This document shows positions 51,796 through 59,283 of a stretch of DNA of 64,000 nt, in pieces. Position 1 is the stretch's first letter. Each line of letters starts with the position of its first letter. The stretch is from positions 1,116,001-1,180,000 of the forward strand of contig NZ_JNIF01000003.1 of the NCBI RefSeq assembly GCF_000702445.1, given 5' to 3'. The position numbers and the translations under genes were made by a program. Source of the DNA: Bryobacter aggregatus MPL3 (GTDB lineage Bacteria; Acidobacteriota; Terriglobia; Bryobacterales; Bryobacteraceae). The notes under the pieces are model-generated. The model was not told where the DNA came from and searched no databases. It was given only the letters and a program-made list of their open reading frames with translations.

Positions 51796-52293
51796 ATGGG
51801 ACCTTTGGGCTTTCAAGAGACTATCTTTATTTTCGCGCTTGCTCTGCTCATCTTTGGCCCCAAAAAACTGCCCGAACTTGGACGAAACATCGGTAAGGCT
51901 CTCACGGAATTCCGCCGTGCCTCAAATGAACTGCGTTCTACCTTTGATCGCGAGATGGCAAACATCGAGCGGGAGACGGCTCCCATCAAGGAAGAAGCTC
52001 ACAAGCTGACCAGCGACCTGCACAACACGGTCTATGATCACACCAGTTCATACAACGACGACTATGGCTATAGCTACGACGGCTATACGCACCCGGAGTA
52101 CAACTCCGAGACGTCGATTGAAGGCACAGAAGCGGATTCGGTCGCGACAGAGGAAAGCTCCAGCACGACTCACGAGACCCTGCACATCGCCCAAGCTGAG
52201 GGAACAGTCGCTGTGGGATCGCATCATGACGATCTCCCAGTAGTGTCCACTGCGGAAAGCGCAACGGAAAAAGCCAAAGAGCACGACGCTTAG
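51796..52293 (+). CDS. Twin-arginine translocase TatA/TatB-family subunit
   Basis: The 165-residue protein starts at ATG 51796 with an AGGAGGA site at 5 nt. One N-terminal membrane helix (ETIFIFALALLIFGP) is followed by the amphipathic hinge KKLPELGRNIGKALTEFRRAS. Glu at position 8 is more like TatB than TatA. The tail (about 75-165) is long, acidic and rich in Tyr, His, Ser and Thr, with low complexity (SSYNDDYGYSYDGYTHPEYN). With TatC it forms the receptor complex that exports folded proteins; several genes here carry Tat-type leaders. TatC follows 37 nt downstream. Confidence 0.9.
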   Translation: MGPLGFQETIFIFALALLIFGPKKLPELGRNIGKALTEFRRASNELRSTFDREMANIERETAPIKEEAHKLTSDLHNTVYDHTSSYNDDYGYSYDGYTHPEYNSETSIEGTEADSVATEESSSTTHETLHIAQAEGTVAVGSHHDDLPVVSTAESATEKAKEHDA

Positions 52294-52330
52294 AGCTTAG
52301 CCACAACCAACCGTTAGGAAGCAACCGAGC

Positions 52331-53446
52331 ATGCCGCAGGACGAGCAAGACAAGAAAAGTGTGCCCGCTTACGATCATCCAGGTGGCGCCGACAGCCACG
52401 GGCACTACCAGGACGAGCACGCGTATGATCCGCATGCCAGCACCGAACTCGTAGTATCAACACCATCGGCCGATGAAACATCGGCTTACCAACCACCCCC
52501 GCCGCCACCCCCTCCTCCTGCCAGTGAAGAGGAAGATGAGGAAGACGACGGCATGCTGCGCATGTCGTTCCTCGACCATCTGGAGGAATTACGATCGCGG
52601 CTGATCAAAGCTGTCGTCGGCCTTGTCGTGACATATGGCTTTTGCCTGTTGTTCGCGGGAAAACTCTGGGAAATTGTCTCAGAACCGGCCGCAGCCGCAC
52701 TCCGTGCCATCGGCGCCAAGCCCGACCTCGCACAGCTCGATCCCATGGACGGCTTCCTCGTCGTCTATTTCAAACTCCCGCTCTTGGCCGCCGTCTTCAT
52801 CGCCTCGCCTTGGATTCTTTGGCAAGTGTGGTCTTTCGTCGCCCCGGGACTGTATAAAAACGAGCGCAAACTCGCCGTCCCCTTTGTCTTCAGCACCGCT
52901 GGCCTCTTCATTCTGGGCGGCTGTTTTGCATATTTTGTTGCCTTCCGTTTTGGCCTCGCCTTCCTGCTCGGCATTGGAATGAATTTTGGGCAGGAAGCTG
53001 GCAACGTAGGCGCAAAGATCGTTCCGGTGGTCTCGATCGTCTCCTACTTCGATCTCTTCGTCAACGTCATGCTCGGCATCAGCGCCACCTTTGAGTTGCC
53101 CGTACTGATCTTCTTCCTGACCATGCTCCGCATTGTCACGCCGGGCTTCCTCATTGAGCACTCGCGTTACGCGATTCTCGGAATCACGATTCTGGCGGCA
53201 GTGATCACACCAACGCCAGACATCGTCAATCTGTTGATCTTCGCCATTCCGATGATCCTGTTGTACTTCATCGGTGTTTTTGCCGGGTATCTCCTCGTGC
53301 TTTCCCGTGAAGGCAGAAAGTTCCCCTGGCACATCCTGTGGATCATCCTGGCTTCGATCGCGATCCTCTCTGGAGCCGCGATTGCCGTCATGGTGAAGTA
53401 CTACGGCTTCAAACTGATCGGAAGCTGGCCCTACCTCACTCAATAA
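52331..53446 (+). CDS. tatC: Twin-arginine translocase subunit TatC with N-terminal extension
   Basis: A 371-residue protein. Residues 1-75 are an extra cytoplasmic region: His/Asp-rich at the start, then nine prolines in a row and an acidic run (SEEEDEEDDG). The TatC core begins at SFLDHLEELRSRL (about 78-90), with six hydrophobic helices, PFVFSTAGLFILGG and the loop FELPVLIFFLTMLRIVTP. The Tat signal peptide binds at this Glu-containing start. E. coli TatC has about 258 residues, so the extension is notable. Same-strand upstream neighbour is the TatA/B gene. A hairpin overlaps the 3' end. Confidence 0.92.
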   Translation: MPQDEQDKKSVPAYDHPGGADSHGHYQDEHAYDPHASTELVVSTPSADETSAYQPPPPPPPPPASEEEDEEDDGMLRMSFLDHLEELRSRLIKAVVGLVVTYGFCLLFAGKLWEIVSEPAAAALRAIGAKPDLAQLDPMDGFLVVYFKLPLLAAVFIASPWILWQVWSFVAPGLYKNERKLAVPFVFSTAGLFILGGCFAYFVAFRFGLAFLLGIGMNFGQEAGNVGAKIVPVVSIVSYFDLFVNVMLGISATFELPVLIFFLTMLRIVTPGFLIEHSRYAILGITILAAVITPTPDIVNLLIFAIPMILLYFIGVFAGYLLVLSREGRKFPWHILWIILASIAILSGAAIAVMVKYYGFKLIGSWPYLTQ

Positions 53447-53461
53447 GCGCGCTTAGCGCTT
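53445..53461. terminator. Small hairpin between convergent tatC and methyltransferase genes
   Basis: AAGCGC (53445-53450) and GCGCTT (53456-53461) form a 6-bp stem with a 5-nt loop spanning both stop codons. There is no T tract, so bidirectional termination is only possible. Confidence 0.3.
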
Positions 53462-54121
53462 AAAGAACCACAACCAGAAGTACTGTTCCCCGGCGCCATG
53501 ACGGTGCCGGGGTTCAAACCCACACCGCTCGCCAAGCTCTTTGGCTTGCTCGTCGCTGTAGCTCACTCCCAGCCAGGTATCGTCTGGCGTCGCCTGCATC
53601 CCCGTAAAACCCTGCACTTGAAACTTGAACAGAGCCCCCGGCTTGAGCAAACGGCTGACCTCACGCACATAAGTCTCGATCACTTCCTTTGAAGGAATGT
53701 GCTGGAAGACGATGGTCGAGAACGCAAAGTCGTAGCCGAGTTCGGGAAGCACGCTCAGATCCTTGCCGTTGTTCTGAAAGACATGGGCGTTCGGGTGATT
53801 CTCCAGCCCCTTCTTCGCCTGGGCAATCATCTCGCCGCTGACATCCACCGCATAGACTTCGCCAAAGAGATTGGCCAAAGCGCGTGTGACGCGGCCGGCA
53901 CCGCAGCCGATCTCCAGAACCCGCATCTCCTTGGGGTCTTTGCCCTGGCAGATGTTGATCATGTCGGTGCGGATCTCTTCTTTCACGGTCTGTTCGCCGG
54001 AAGCGTAGAACTCCTCGTCGGTCCAATCCGTCTGCGCGGTCTGTACGTAGTGTTTGGCATTTTCGCGGGCACGGGCGTCCCAGTCCTCGCGCATTTTTGC
54101 CAGTTGCTGTTCAAGGTCCAT
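53453..54121 (-). CDS. SAM-dependent methyltransferase (class I)
   Basis: From ATG 54121 the product has 222 residues. SAM motif I is VLEIGCGAGRVTRAL, followed by the acidic AVDVSGEMIAQAKK loop, FQNNGKDLSVL and FSTIVFQHIPS, then LLKPGALFKFQVQGF. The N-terminal helix MDLEQQLAKMREDWDARARENAKHY is usual for this subtype of small-molecule or sugar methyltransferases. The longer reading frame to 54169 adds no known feature. It is divergent to the LamG/DUF1080-like gene with 22 nt between. Confidence 0.85.
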   Translation of the reverse strand: MDLEQQLAKMREDWDARARENAKHYVQTAQTDWTDEEFYASGEQTVKEEIRTDMINICQGKDPKEMRVLEIGCGAGRVTRALANLFGEVYAVDVSGEMIAQAKKGLENHPNAHVFQNNGKDLSVLPELGYDFAFSTIVFQHIPSKEVIETYVREVSRLLKPGALFKFQVQGFTGMQATPDDTWLGVSYSDEQAKELGERCGFEPRHRHGAGEQYFWLWFFKR

Positions 54122-54143
54122 CAAATCACTTATTTTAGAAGGA

Positions 54144-54722
54144 ATGCTACCGCTAGTCTTGGCCCTCATGCTCGCCAGCGAAACGATTGAGAGTTTCGGT
54201 CAGAAGTGGAAGGTGCCTGATGCCGGGGATTGGGTCACCCGGAATGGCGTACTCACCATGCTCGTGGCACGGCCACAAGAGGCGAATCCCCGCTACCCCA
54301 CGCAGTACGCCATCTTGCAGGATCGTGATTTTGACTCCTTTACGCTCGAGTGTGAAGTGAAGCGTGATATGGGCAGCCTGATCCTGGTCTATAACTGGCG
54401 TGACACCGCGCACTTCAACTATGTGCATCTGAGCGTCGATTCGCCCGAGAAGCAGATTGTCCACAACGGCATCTTCCACGTCTATGGATCCGACCGCTCG
54501 CGCATCTCAAAGGGTATCGGCGCAGGCAGTCTGCCGACGGCCGAGTGGACCAAGGTGAAGATGGACTACGACGCAAAAAGTGGCAGGATCGTGGTGGAAG
54601 TCGGTGGACAACGCTACCCATCGCTCGACGCAGTGGACGTGTCACTAACCACTGGCAAGGTCGGATTGGGTTCGTTCTTTGAGACGGCGCAATTTCGCAA
54701 CTTCAAGGTCACGCCACGCTAA
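54144..54722 (+). CDS. Secreted 3-keto-disaccharide hydrolase-like (DUF1080/LamG) protein
   Basis: A 192-residue protein from ATG 54144 with an AGAAGGA site. A signal peptide (MLPLVLALMLASE) is followed by one jelly-roll domain with KVPDAGDWVTRNGVLTMLVA, FDSFTLECEVKRDMGSLILVYNW, and the ending GKVGLGSFFETAQFRNFKVTPR, a hallmark of DUF1080/concanavalin-like domains. It likely binds or hydrolyses a glycan in the periplasm. It converges with the tonB gene downstream with a 14-nt overlap. Confidence 0.85.
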   Translation: MLPLVLALMLASETIESFGQKWKVPDAGDWVTRNGVLTMLVARPQEANPRYPTQYAILQDRDFDSFTLECEVKRDMGSLILVYNWRDTAHFNYVHLSVDSPEKQIVHNGIFHVYGSDRSRISKGIGAGSLPTAEWTKVKMDYDAKSGRIVVEVGGQRYPSLDAVDVSLTTGKVGLGSFFETAQFRNFKVTPR

Positions 54723-54990
54723 AGGGAATCTCAACGGTACCGCGTGACTCCACCGCTTGACCGCCAACGATGGCAGGCTCAAAGAGCCACTGCCGCACCG
54801 CCAGGATTGCCTGCTGATCAAGTTCCGGGTCGAGACTGCGCGCAACGCCAATCTCGCCGACTGTTCCATCCGGGCGAATCACAATCTGCAATCGCACTGG
54901 ACCCTCAATCTTGCGTTCCCGCACAGACGCCGGATATTCCGCCTTCACTCTGTGGAGGACTTTGGGCGGGCGCAACGTGTTCTCGAGCAT
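54709..54990 (-). CDS. TonB-like C-terminal domain protein
   Basis: The 93-residue product is only a TonB C-terminal domain: PPKVLHRVKAEYPASVRERKIEGPVRLQIVIRPDGTVGEIGVARSLDPELDQQAILAVRQWLFEPAI. No membrane anchor or proline-rich linker is present. It is closely similar to the next two genes in the same operon (one free-standing and one fused to M56), so it looks like a local duplicate. It may sit in the periplasm only if exported by other means; otherwise it could be cytoplasmic. Confidence 0.85.
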   Translation of the reverse strand: MLENTLRPPKVLHRVKAEYPASVRERKIEGPVRLQIVIRPDGTVGEIGVARSLDPELDQQAILAVRQWLFEPAIVGGQAVESRGTVEIPFSVA

Positions 54991-55011
54991 GGCCCCAGGA
55001 TCCGCAAAGAA

Positions 55012-55335
55012 TCATCCCACCTCAATGGTGGGCCGCTCCGGCGCAGGCCCGGAGCGCGGCAACTGAAACGCGATCTCAATCGTCGCCGCAGCCGCCACAG
55101 CTTCGCCATCCAGTTGGGCAGGCTCACAGCGCCACTGTTGCACCGCGGCAATCGCCTTCTGGTCGAGCCCCGGGTCCAGACTGTCCACCAACTCGACCTC
55201 GCCAATGCTGCCATCCGCGCGAATCACAACGCTCAAACGGACGAGGCCTTCGATTTTTTTCTCTCTCGCAGCGGCTGTGTACTCCGCCAACACCCTACTG
55301 AGGATCTGAGGAGGTTTGTCCCACTTTCGTTGCAT
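55012..55335 (-). CDS. TonB-like C-terminal domain protein
   Basis: A 107-residue protein, a second free-standing TonB domain: DKPPQILSRVLAEYTAAAREKKIEGLVRLSVVIRADGSIGEVELVDSLDPGLDQKAIAAVQQWRCEP. It resembles the domain fused to M56 and the downstream copy, with a short extra tail rich in Pro. No signal peptide is visible. It lies between the lipoprotein and the other TonB-like gene. Confidence 0.85.
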   Translation of the reverse strand: MQRKWDKPPQILSRVLAEYTAAAREKKIEGLVRLSVVIRADGSIGEVELVDSLDPGLDQKAIAAVQQWRCEPAQLDGEAVAAAATIEIAFQLPRSGPAPERPTIEVG

Positions 55336-55344
55336 GGCCGTAGG

Positions 55345-56472
55345 CTACCAGAAGATTTTCTCTCCGCCGCCGAGCGGCAACCCCAGAATGGCAGCGGAGT
55401 GAGGATCAAACTGGACAGGGATTTGCTTCTCCCAGAATCGCTTCGACACCTGCAGCCTCGGCACCAACAACTCCGGATTCTCCTTCGTGTTCTGACCGAT
55501 CAACGCCCCGAGCGTGGTTCCGCTTCGTGTTGTGATCTCCTGCCCCTGGAGTGAAACCGTTACAAAGACAAGCAGCGCCACCTGCTGCGGCAGGACGATG
55601 CAGCGGGAGCGGAATTTCTCCGATTGGCAAAGGGCTGGGGTCTCTCGCAGAGCAGCGGTGTCAGTCTCCAGTTGCGCTTCGCTCCGCGCGGCCAGGAACA
55701 GCGAATCGCGATCGCTCGCACTCGCGCGAGTCAAGAAGAGTACGCGCTGGAAGACTGCCGCAGGATCCAGATGGAAGTAAGGGAAGCGGGAAGTCGCGGA
55801 CTTCTCCACGGTATCGCCGAGATGAGACTCGGCCCCAAGCGGCTCAATCTTCGCGCCGCCTTGCGGGACCGGAGTCAGCGTATACCAAGCGATCTCGTAG
55901 CCCAGCAAATTCGCCGACGAACGCGCAGTGACCGAGAGCTGCCCATCCTGAGTTCCTTCCACCGCCTCAATCGCGCTGGAGCCGGGAGCGGCCCCTGCGC
56001 GCAGAATCGGACTGAGGACACGCATCCAGTTCCCAGGTCGCAAGTCGATGTAGCCCGCCGCACCGGTATCGGGATGCAGCAACCGATCCGCAACACCGAG
56101 GGGAAGAGGAAGGCTCCCGGCAACCAATTCGGCAAAGCCATTCGCCTCCCCAACGCCCAGACATCCTTTCGTCTGCAACTGCGCAGCCCAGGGCAGCAGC
56201 CATCCTGCAGGCGAAACGGCAAGCAGGTCTCGATCCACCTGCACTTGCAGACCACCGCGCCTGGCCCGGACAGCAACGCCATGCAGCGACTCCCAACAAC
56301 TCGCCTGCACCGACTTCGAATCGAAGTGCAAGACACGCCGTGTCAGGCTGGCATGGGCCACTTGCGGCGGAATCAGCAAAGGCGGCGCCAGGCGATAGGT
56401 CTTCGGCGCACACCCGCAAATAGAAAGGCTGCAGTACAAGACTGCAGCCAGGCCCAACAAAGGTCGCTCCAT
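55345..56472 (-). CDS. Probable lipoprotein of the M56/BlaI operon, unknown function
   Basis: A 375-residue protein with a lipoprotein-like leader: MERPLLGLAAVLYCSLSICGC. The cysteine at 21 has the ICG-C pattern, that at 19 LSI-C; lipidation is likely but not certain. The mature part contains LLGYEIAWYTLTPVPQGGAKIEPLG and a C-terminal part FWEKQIPVQFDPHSAAILGLPLGGGEKIFW. I do not recognise a known family. The ATG directly follows the M56 stop (0 nt gap), so they are coexpressed. Confidence 0.75.
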   Translation of the reverse strand: MERPLLGLAAVLYCSLSICGCAPKTYRLAPPLLIPPQVAHASLTRRVLHFDSKSVQASCWESLHGVAVRARRGGLQVQVDRDLLAVSPAGWLLPWAAQLQTKGCLGVGEANGFAELVAGSLPLPLGVADRLLHPDTGAAGYIDLRPGNWMRVLSPILRAGAAPGSSAIEAVEGTQDGQLSVTARSSANLLGYEIAWYTLTPVPQGGAKIEPLGAESHLGDTVEKSATSRFPYFHLDPAAVFQRVLFLTRASASDRDSLFLAARSEAQLETDTAALRETPALCQSEKFRSRCIVLPQQVALLVFVTVSLQGQEITTRSGTTLGALIGQNTKENPELLVPRLQVSKRFWEKQIPVQFDPHSAAILGLPLGGGEKIFW

Positions 56473-57594
56473 TTAGAACAGCCGGAAATTGATCTCGACA
56501 GTCGCGTCCACGGCGATCGGATGACCATCCTTCTCCGCCGGCTGGAACTCCCACCGCTCGAGCGCCAGAATTCCCTGCGCATCGAGATCAGGATCAAGAC
56601 TACGGAGCACCTGCACATCGCTCGCTTTTCCATCGATCCCAATGAGGATCCGGTAAATCGCAGTCCCGCGCACCTTTCGCTCGCGCGCATCTTCCGTATA
56701 CTGCGGCTCCACCTTGTGGAGGACCCGCGGTGCCTTGTCCCATTTCTTTTCTGCCCGTTCCTGATCCTGGGCAATGCTCAGTTTGGGTGTAAAGCAAGCC
56801 AGCGCCACAAGCGTCAGCATTGCCAGACTTGCCGAAAGCACAGTGGCTCTACGGCGGGGAACGCGATCGTTCAACAGATGTTTCATTCGTTTCTCCAAGC
56901 TGCCCCGTCCGAGGCCAGCCATGGCAGGCTGCAACGAAGTCTCCGAGGCTAGCTCATATAGTGTCTGCGCGTACTCAATTCGATCCGATCCCTCTGCGAG
57001 AACACAGTCATCGCAAGCCCACTCCCGCAGACGCCGCATCTCGCGCAAGGCCAGCCAGGCGAAGGGCTGCAGCCAACAAAGGGCGACGATGACGGAGCCA
57101 ACAAGATCCCAAAGAATGTCACGGCGCTCGCCGTGAGCCCGCTCGTGTGCCAGCACCCGGGCCAGACGGTCGCCAGTCCAACTGGCAGCATCGAGGGGAA
57201 GTAAAATGCGGGAACGGAAAAGCCCATAAGCAGCAGGGCCGGCGATCTCATCGCTATAGCGAAGCTCCTTGTCGCCACTGGCCCGCCGCCAGATGCGCAA
57301 GGCCGCGATGCGCGCGGACAGACACCACACCGTGATCGCACCGGCAATCAGCCAGTAGTAGGGAATCGCCAATGGCAGGCGCCCAGCAGCCCGCGCGATC
57401 CCTTGCGCCGCACCCGATTCCAGAACAAAGGAATGCGCAGGCCGGAGGGGCAACAGCCCAAGCAAGGGCAGCGTCAGCAAATACAGCAACCAAACTTGGA
57501 AGCGCTCTGCGGCGCTCAGTCGCGAAACCAGACGCAGTCCCAACCAGACAGCAGCCCCCAGCAGAGCGCCATTCCACCACAGGGTCCAGGTCAT
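56473..57594 (-). CDS. M56 (BlaR1/MecR1-like) membrane metallopeptidase fused to a TonB domain
   Basis: A 373-residue protein. Membrane segments are near 8-22, 33-51 and 76-98, with the zinc motif H150-E-R-A-H154 (HExxH) and WACDDCVLA as a later ligand region. A further helix (VLSASLAMLTLVALACF) lies near 250-270, and a TonB-like domain fills about 288-373. In BlaR1 the sensor domain is a penicillin-binding one; here it is replaced by TonB. It presumably cleaves BlaI on activation. It overlaps the blaI gene by 4 nt. Confidence 0.9.
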   Translation of the reverse strand: MTWTLWWNGALLGAAVWLGLRLVSRLSAAERFQVWLLYLLTLPLLGLLPLRPAHSFVLESGAAQGIARAAGRLPLAIPYYWLIAGAITVWCLSARIAALRIWRRASGDKELRYSDEIAGPAAYGLFRSRILLPLDAASWTGDRLARVLAHERAHGERRDILWDLVGSVIVALCWLQPFAWLALREMRRLREWACDDCVLAEGSDRIEYAQTLYELASETSLQPAMAGLGRGSLEKRMKHLLNDRVPRRRATVLSASLAMLTLVALACFTPKLSIAQDQERAEKKWDKAPRVLHKVEPQYTEDARERKVRGTAIYRILIGIDGKASDVQVLRSLDPDLDAQGILALERWEFQPAEKDGHPIAVDATVEINFRLF

Positions 57595-57968
57595 TTCCTG
57601 GCCCCCTTCCGGGCCTCATCGATCATCTGCGCCAGACGATCTAACTCCTCGCGCGACATCCGCGAAGCCGACTGGTCCAGCAGTGCCGCCATCGCCTTCT
57701 CCGCGGAGTTCTCATAGAAGGTGGCCAGCAGGCTCTTCAAGCTCGCCCTCGCAGCGCGGTCCTTGCTCTGCGCCGCTTCGTACTCATAGCGGCCCTCGAC
57801 GAGCTTCGCCAGGATGTGCCCCTTCTCGGCCAGAATCCGCAGGAGCGTGCGCACCGTGCTGTAGCTCGAGCCATCGGCAAGCTCCTCGCGAATCTCCTGC
57901 GCCGTCAATTTTCCCCGGCGCAACAGAATCTCCATCAGCTCCCGCTCGCGCCTGCTGAGTTCCTTCAT
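57591..57968 (-). CDS. BlaI/MecI/CopY-type repressor
   Basis: A 125-residue winged-helix protein: MKELSRRERELMEILLRRGKLTAQEIREELADGSSYSTVRTLLRILAEKGHILAKLVEGRYEYEA. The C-terminal helices provide dimerisation and the cleavage site used by M56 proteases. It would repress its own operon (blaI, M56, lipoprotein, two tonB) and be inactivated by the M56 protease. A -10-like box close to the ATG and an inverted repeat upstream fit autoregulation. Confidence 0.9.
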   Translation of the reverse strand: MKELSRRERELMEILLRRGKLTAQEIREELADGSSYSTVRTLLRILAEKGHILAKLVEGRYEYEAAQSKDRAARASLKSLLATFYENSAEKAMAALLDQSASRMSREELDRLAQMIDEARKGARK

Positions 57969-57974
57969 GCTAAG

Positions 57975-58017
57975 AAATTAACACCGGCAAGCAAAAACTA
58001 CAATAGGCTTGTGTTAA
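57975..58017 (-). promoter_or_regulatory. blaI promoter region with inverted repeat
   Basis: TTAACAC (57978-57984) and GTGTTAA (58011-58017) are perfect inverted arms 26 nt apart. On the minus strand a TTGTAG...TAATTT pair with 17-nt spacing places the -10 box six bases before the ATG. The arms bracket the promoter, as expected for a BlaI-like dimer site, though the classical TACA...TGTA core is only partly present. Confidence 0.45.
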
Positions 58018-58029
58018 TTATTTAACAGG

Positions 58030-58386
58030 CTAACGGTAATGAATCTCGAACGGCTTGTTTGTAATGAAGAGTACGGTCACGTCGGCTTCCGCTGTCGCGC
58101 CGTGCTCCATCACTTCTCCCTCGGCAAACCAGACAAAATATCCGGGCCCGAAGTTGCCGCGATTCGTTACTAGCGTCCCTTCGATCACATACATGCCGTG
58201 CGCGCAAGGGTGTGTATGCAGCGTGTTGATCACACCGGCCGGATACTTCACGATGCGAATCTCCATGCCGGTGTCGGGGTCGGTCACCAGATTCTTGCGG
58301 TACAGCATCTTGCCAAGATGCGCATTGAAGCGCTCCTCCCAAGGGAGGGCAACCGTGTCGAGAGCGAGAAACGTTGAGTCTTCCAT
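58030..58386 (-). CDS. Cupin-domain protein
   Basis: A 118-residue single cupin. The metal-binding region is PAGVINTLHTHPCAHGMYVIEGTL with two or three histidines, and the second motif is GPGYFVWFAEGEVMEHGATAEADVTVLFI. It could be a small dioxygenase, isomerase or sensor. It ends 12 nt short of the blaI promoter and lies 3 nt after the DUF1080 gene upstream on the same strand, so they may be coexpressed. Confidence 0.85.
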   Translation of the reverse strand: MEDSTFLALDTVALPWEERFNAHLGKMLYRKNLVTDPDTGMEIRIVKYPAGVINTLHTHPCAHGMYVIEGTLVTNRGNFGPGYFVWFAEGEVMEHGATAEADVTVLFITNKPFEIHYR

Positions 58387-58389
58387 CTC

Positions 58390-59268
58390 TTAATACTTGC
58401 AGGCCGCCGCGTTGTTCTTCACGAAGTAAGAGCGGTAATTCTTGGCCTTCGCATCCATACAGCCCACCAGATTCAGCAACTCTACTTTGCGAAACTGCAC
58501 CGGATGGCTCTCGCTCTGCAAGGAAATCGAACCCTCCGTCAGCAGCTTGCCATCCTGCTTCACCGCCGGGTCGGCATGGAGCACGTTGCCGCCGCCAATC
58601 TGCGGATGCTCATACTTCAGAACCGTCTCGCCGTTCACCCGATGCTCAATGCTTTCGCTGCCGTGGACGATCGCCTCAACACGCACCCACTGGTCGCCGT
58701 CATAGGTCTTCGAGGAAGAGTTCAGGCAATGCGAGGTGAACAGTTTGCCGTCCCGCTCCACGTTGGTCCCGGGCGTACAGAGATTCGCCGTGCTCCGCGG
58801 CCCTTTGCCTAAACCGCCGAGCAACTGTACTTCGATCGAGATCGGAAAATCCTGATCCTTCTGCATCGTGCTGGCAGGCTGTCCATGCACCATGATGCCG
58901 CTGTTACGCGTCGCCCAGCCTGGGCCATCCTTGGCCTGGTCTCCGATGAACCGATACTCCACCGCAATGATGTAGTACGAGAAGTTGTCCTTGTAGAACA
59001 GATGGCCAAACTTGCCCGCGCCATTCTTGTCCAGAAACGAATCATAGCCCTCATAGCCAACGCTCAGATAGCCATCCGTCACGCGGAAGGTATTGGCGAA
59101 GTTCTCGCCCACCGCATAGCCGGAGATCTTGGGCGTCCAGCCCTTCAGGTCTTTCCCATTGAAGAGTTGGACCCAATCTCCCTTCTGTTGTGCGGACAGG
59201 CCGAGAGCCAACATAAAAAAAATTCCAAAGAGCTTCACGTCGAAAAGTATATCTTCCTTGAGCAACAT
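58390..59268 (-). CDS. Secreted DUF1080 (3-keto-disaccharide hydrolase) protein
   Basis: Up to 292 residues. The mature DUF1080 domain starts WVQLFNGKDLKGWTPKISGY and contains GYLSVGYEGYDSFLDK, GPGWATRNSGIMVHGQP and SISLQSESHPVQFRKVELLNL. Such enzymes act on 3-keto-glycosides together with Gfo/Idh/MocA oxidoreductases, and one is encoded divergently next door. The ATG at 59268 gives an acidic N-terminus before the hydrophobic core; GTG at 59235 would give a more typical signal peptide (MKLFGIFFMLALGLSA), and would leave more room for divergent promoters. Confidence 0.85.
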   Translation of the reverse strand: MLLKEDILFDVKLFGIFFMLALGLSAQQKGDWVQLFNGKDLKGWTPKISGYAVGENFANTFRVTDGYLSVGYEGYDSFLDKNGAGKFGHLFYKDNFSYYIIAVEYRFIGDQAKDGPGWATRNSGIMVHGQPASTMQKDQDFPISIEVQLLGGLGKGPRSTANLCTPGTNVERDGKLFTSHCLNSSSKTYDGDQWVRVEAIVHGSESIEHRVNGETVLKYEHPQIGGGNVLHADPAVKQDGKLLTEGSISLQSESHPVQFRKVELLNLVGCMDAKAKNYRSYFVKNNAAACKY

Positions 59269-59283
59269 GGTAAGAAGTTAAGA

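Noticed and set aside
55624-56952. 442-codon open frame on the plus strand
   Set aside because: It runs antisense to the M56 and lipoprotein genes, which have clear motifs and signal peptides. Its translation is Arg/Gln-rich and lacks any domain, as expected for a GC-rich shadow.
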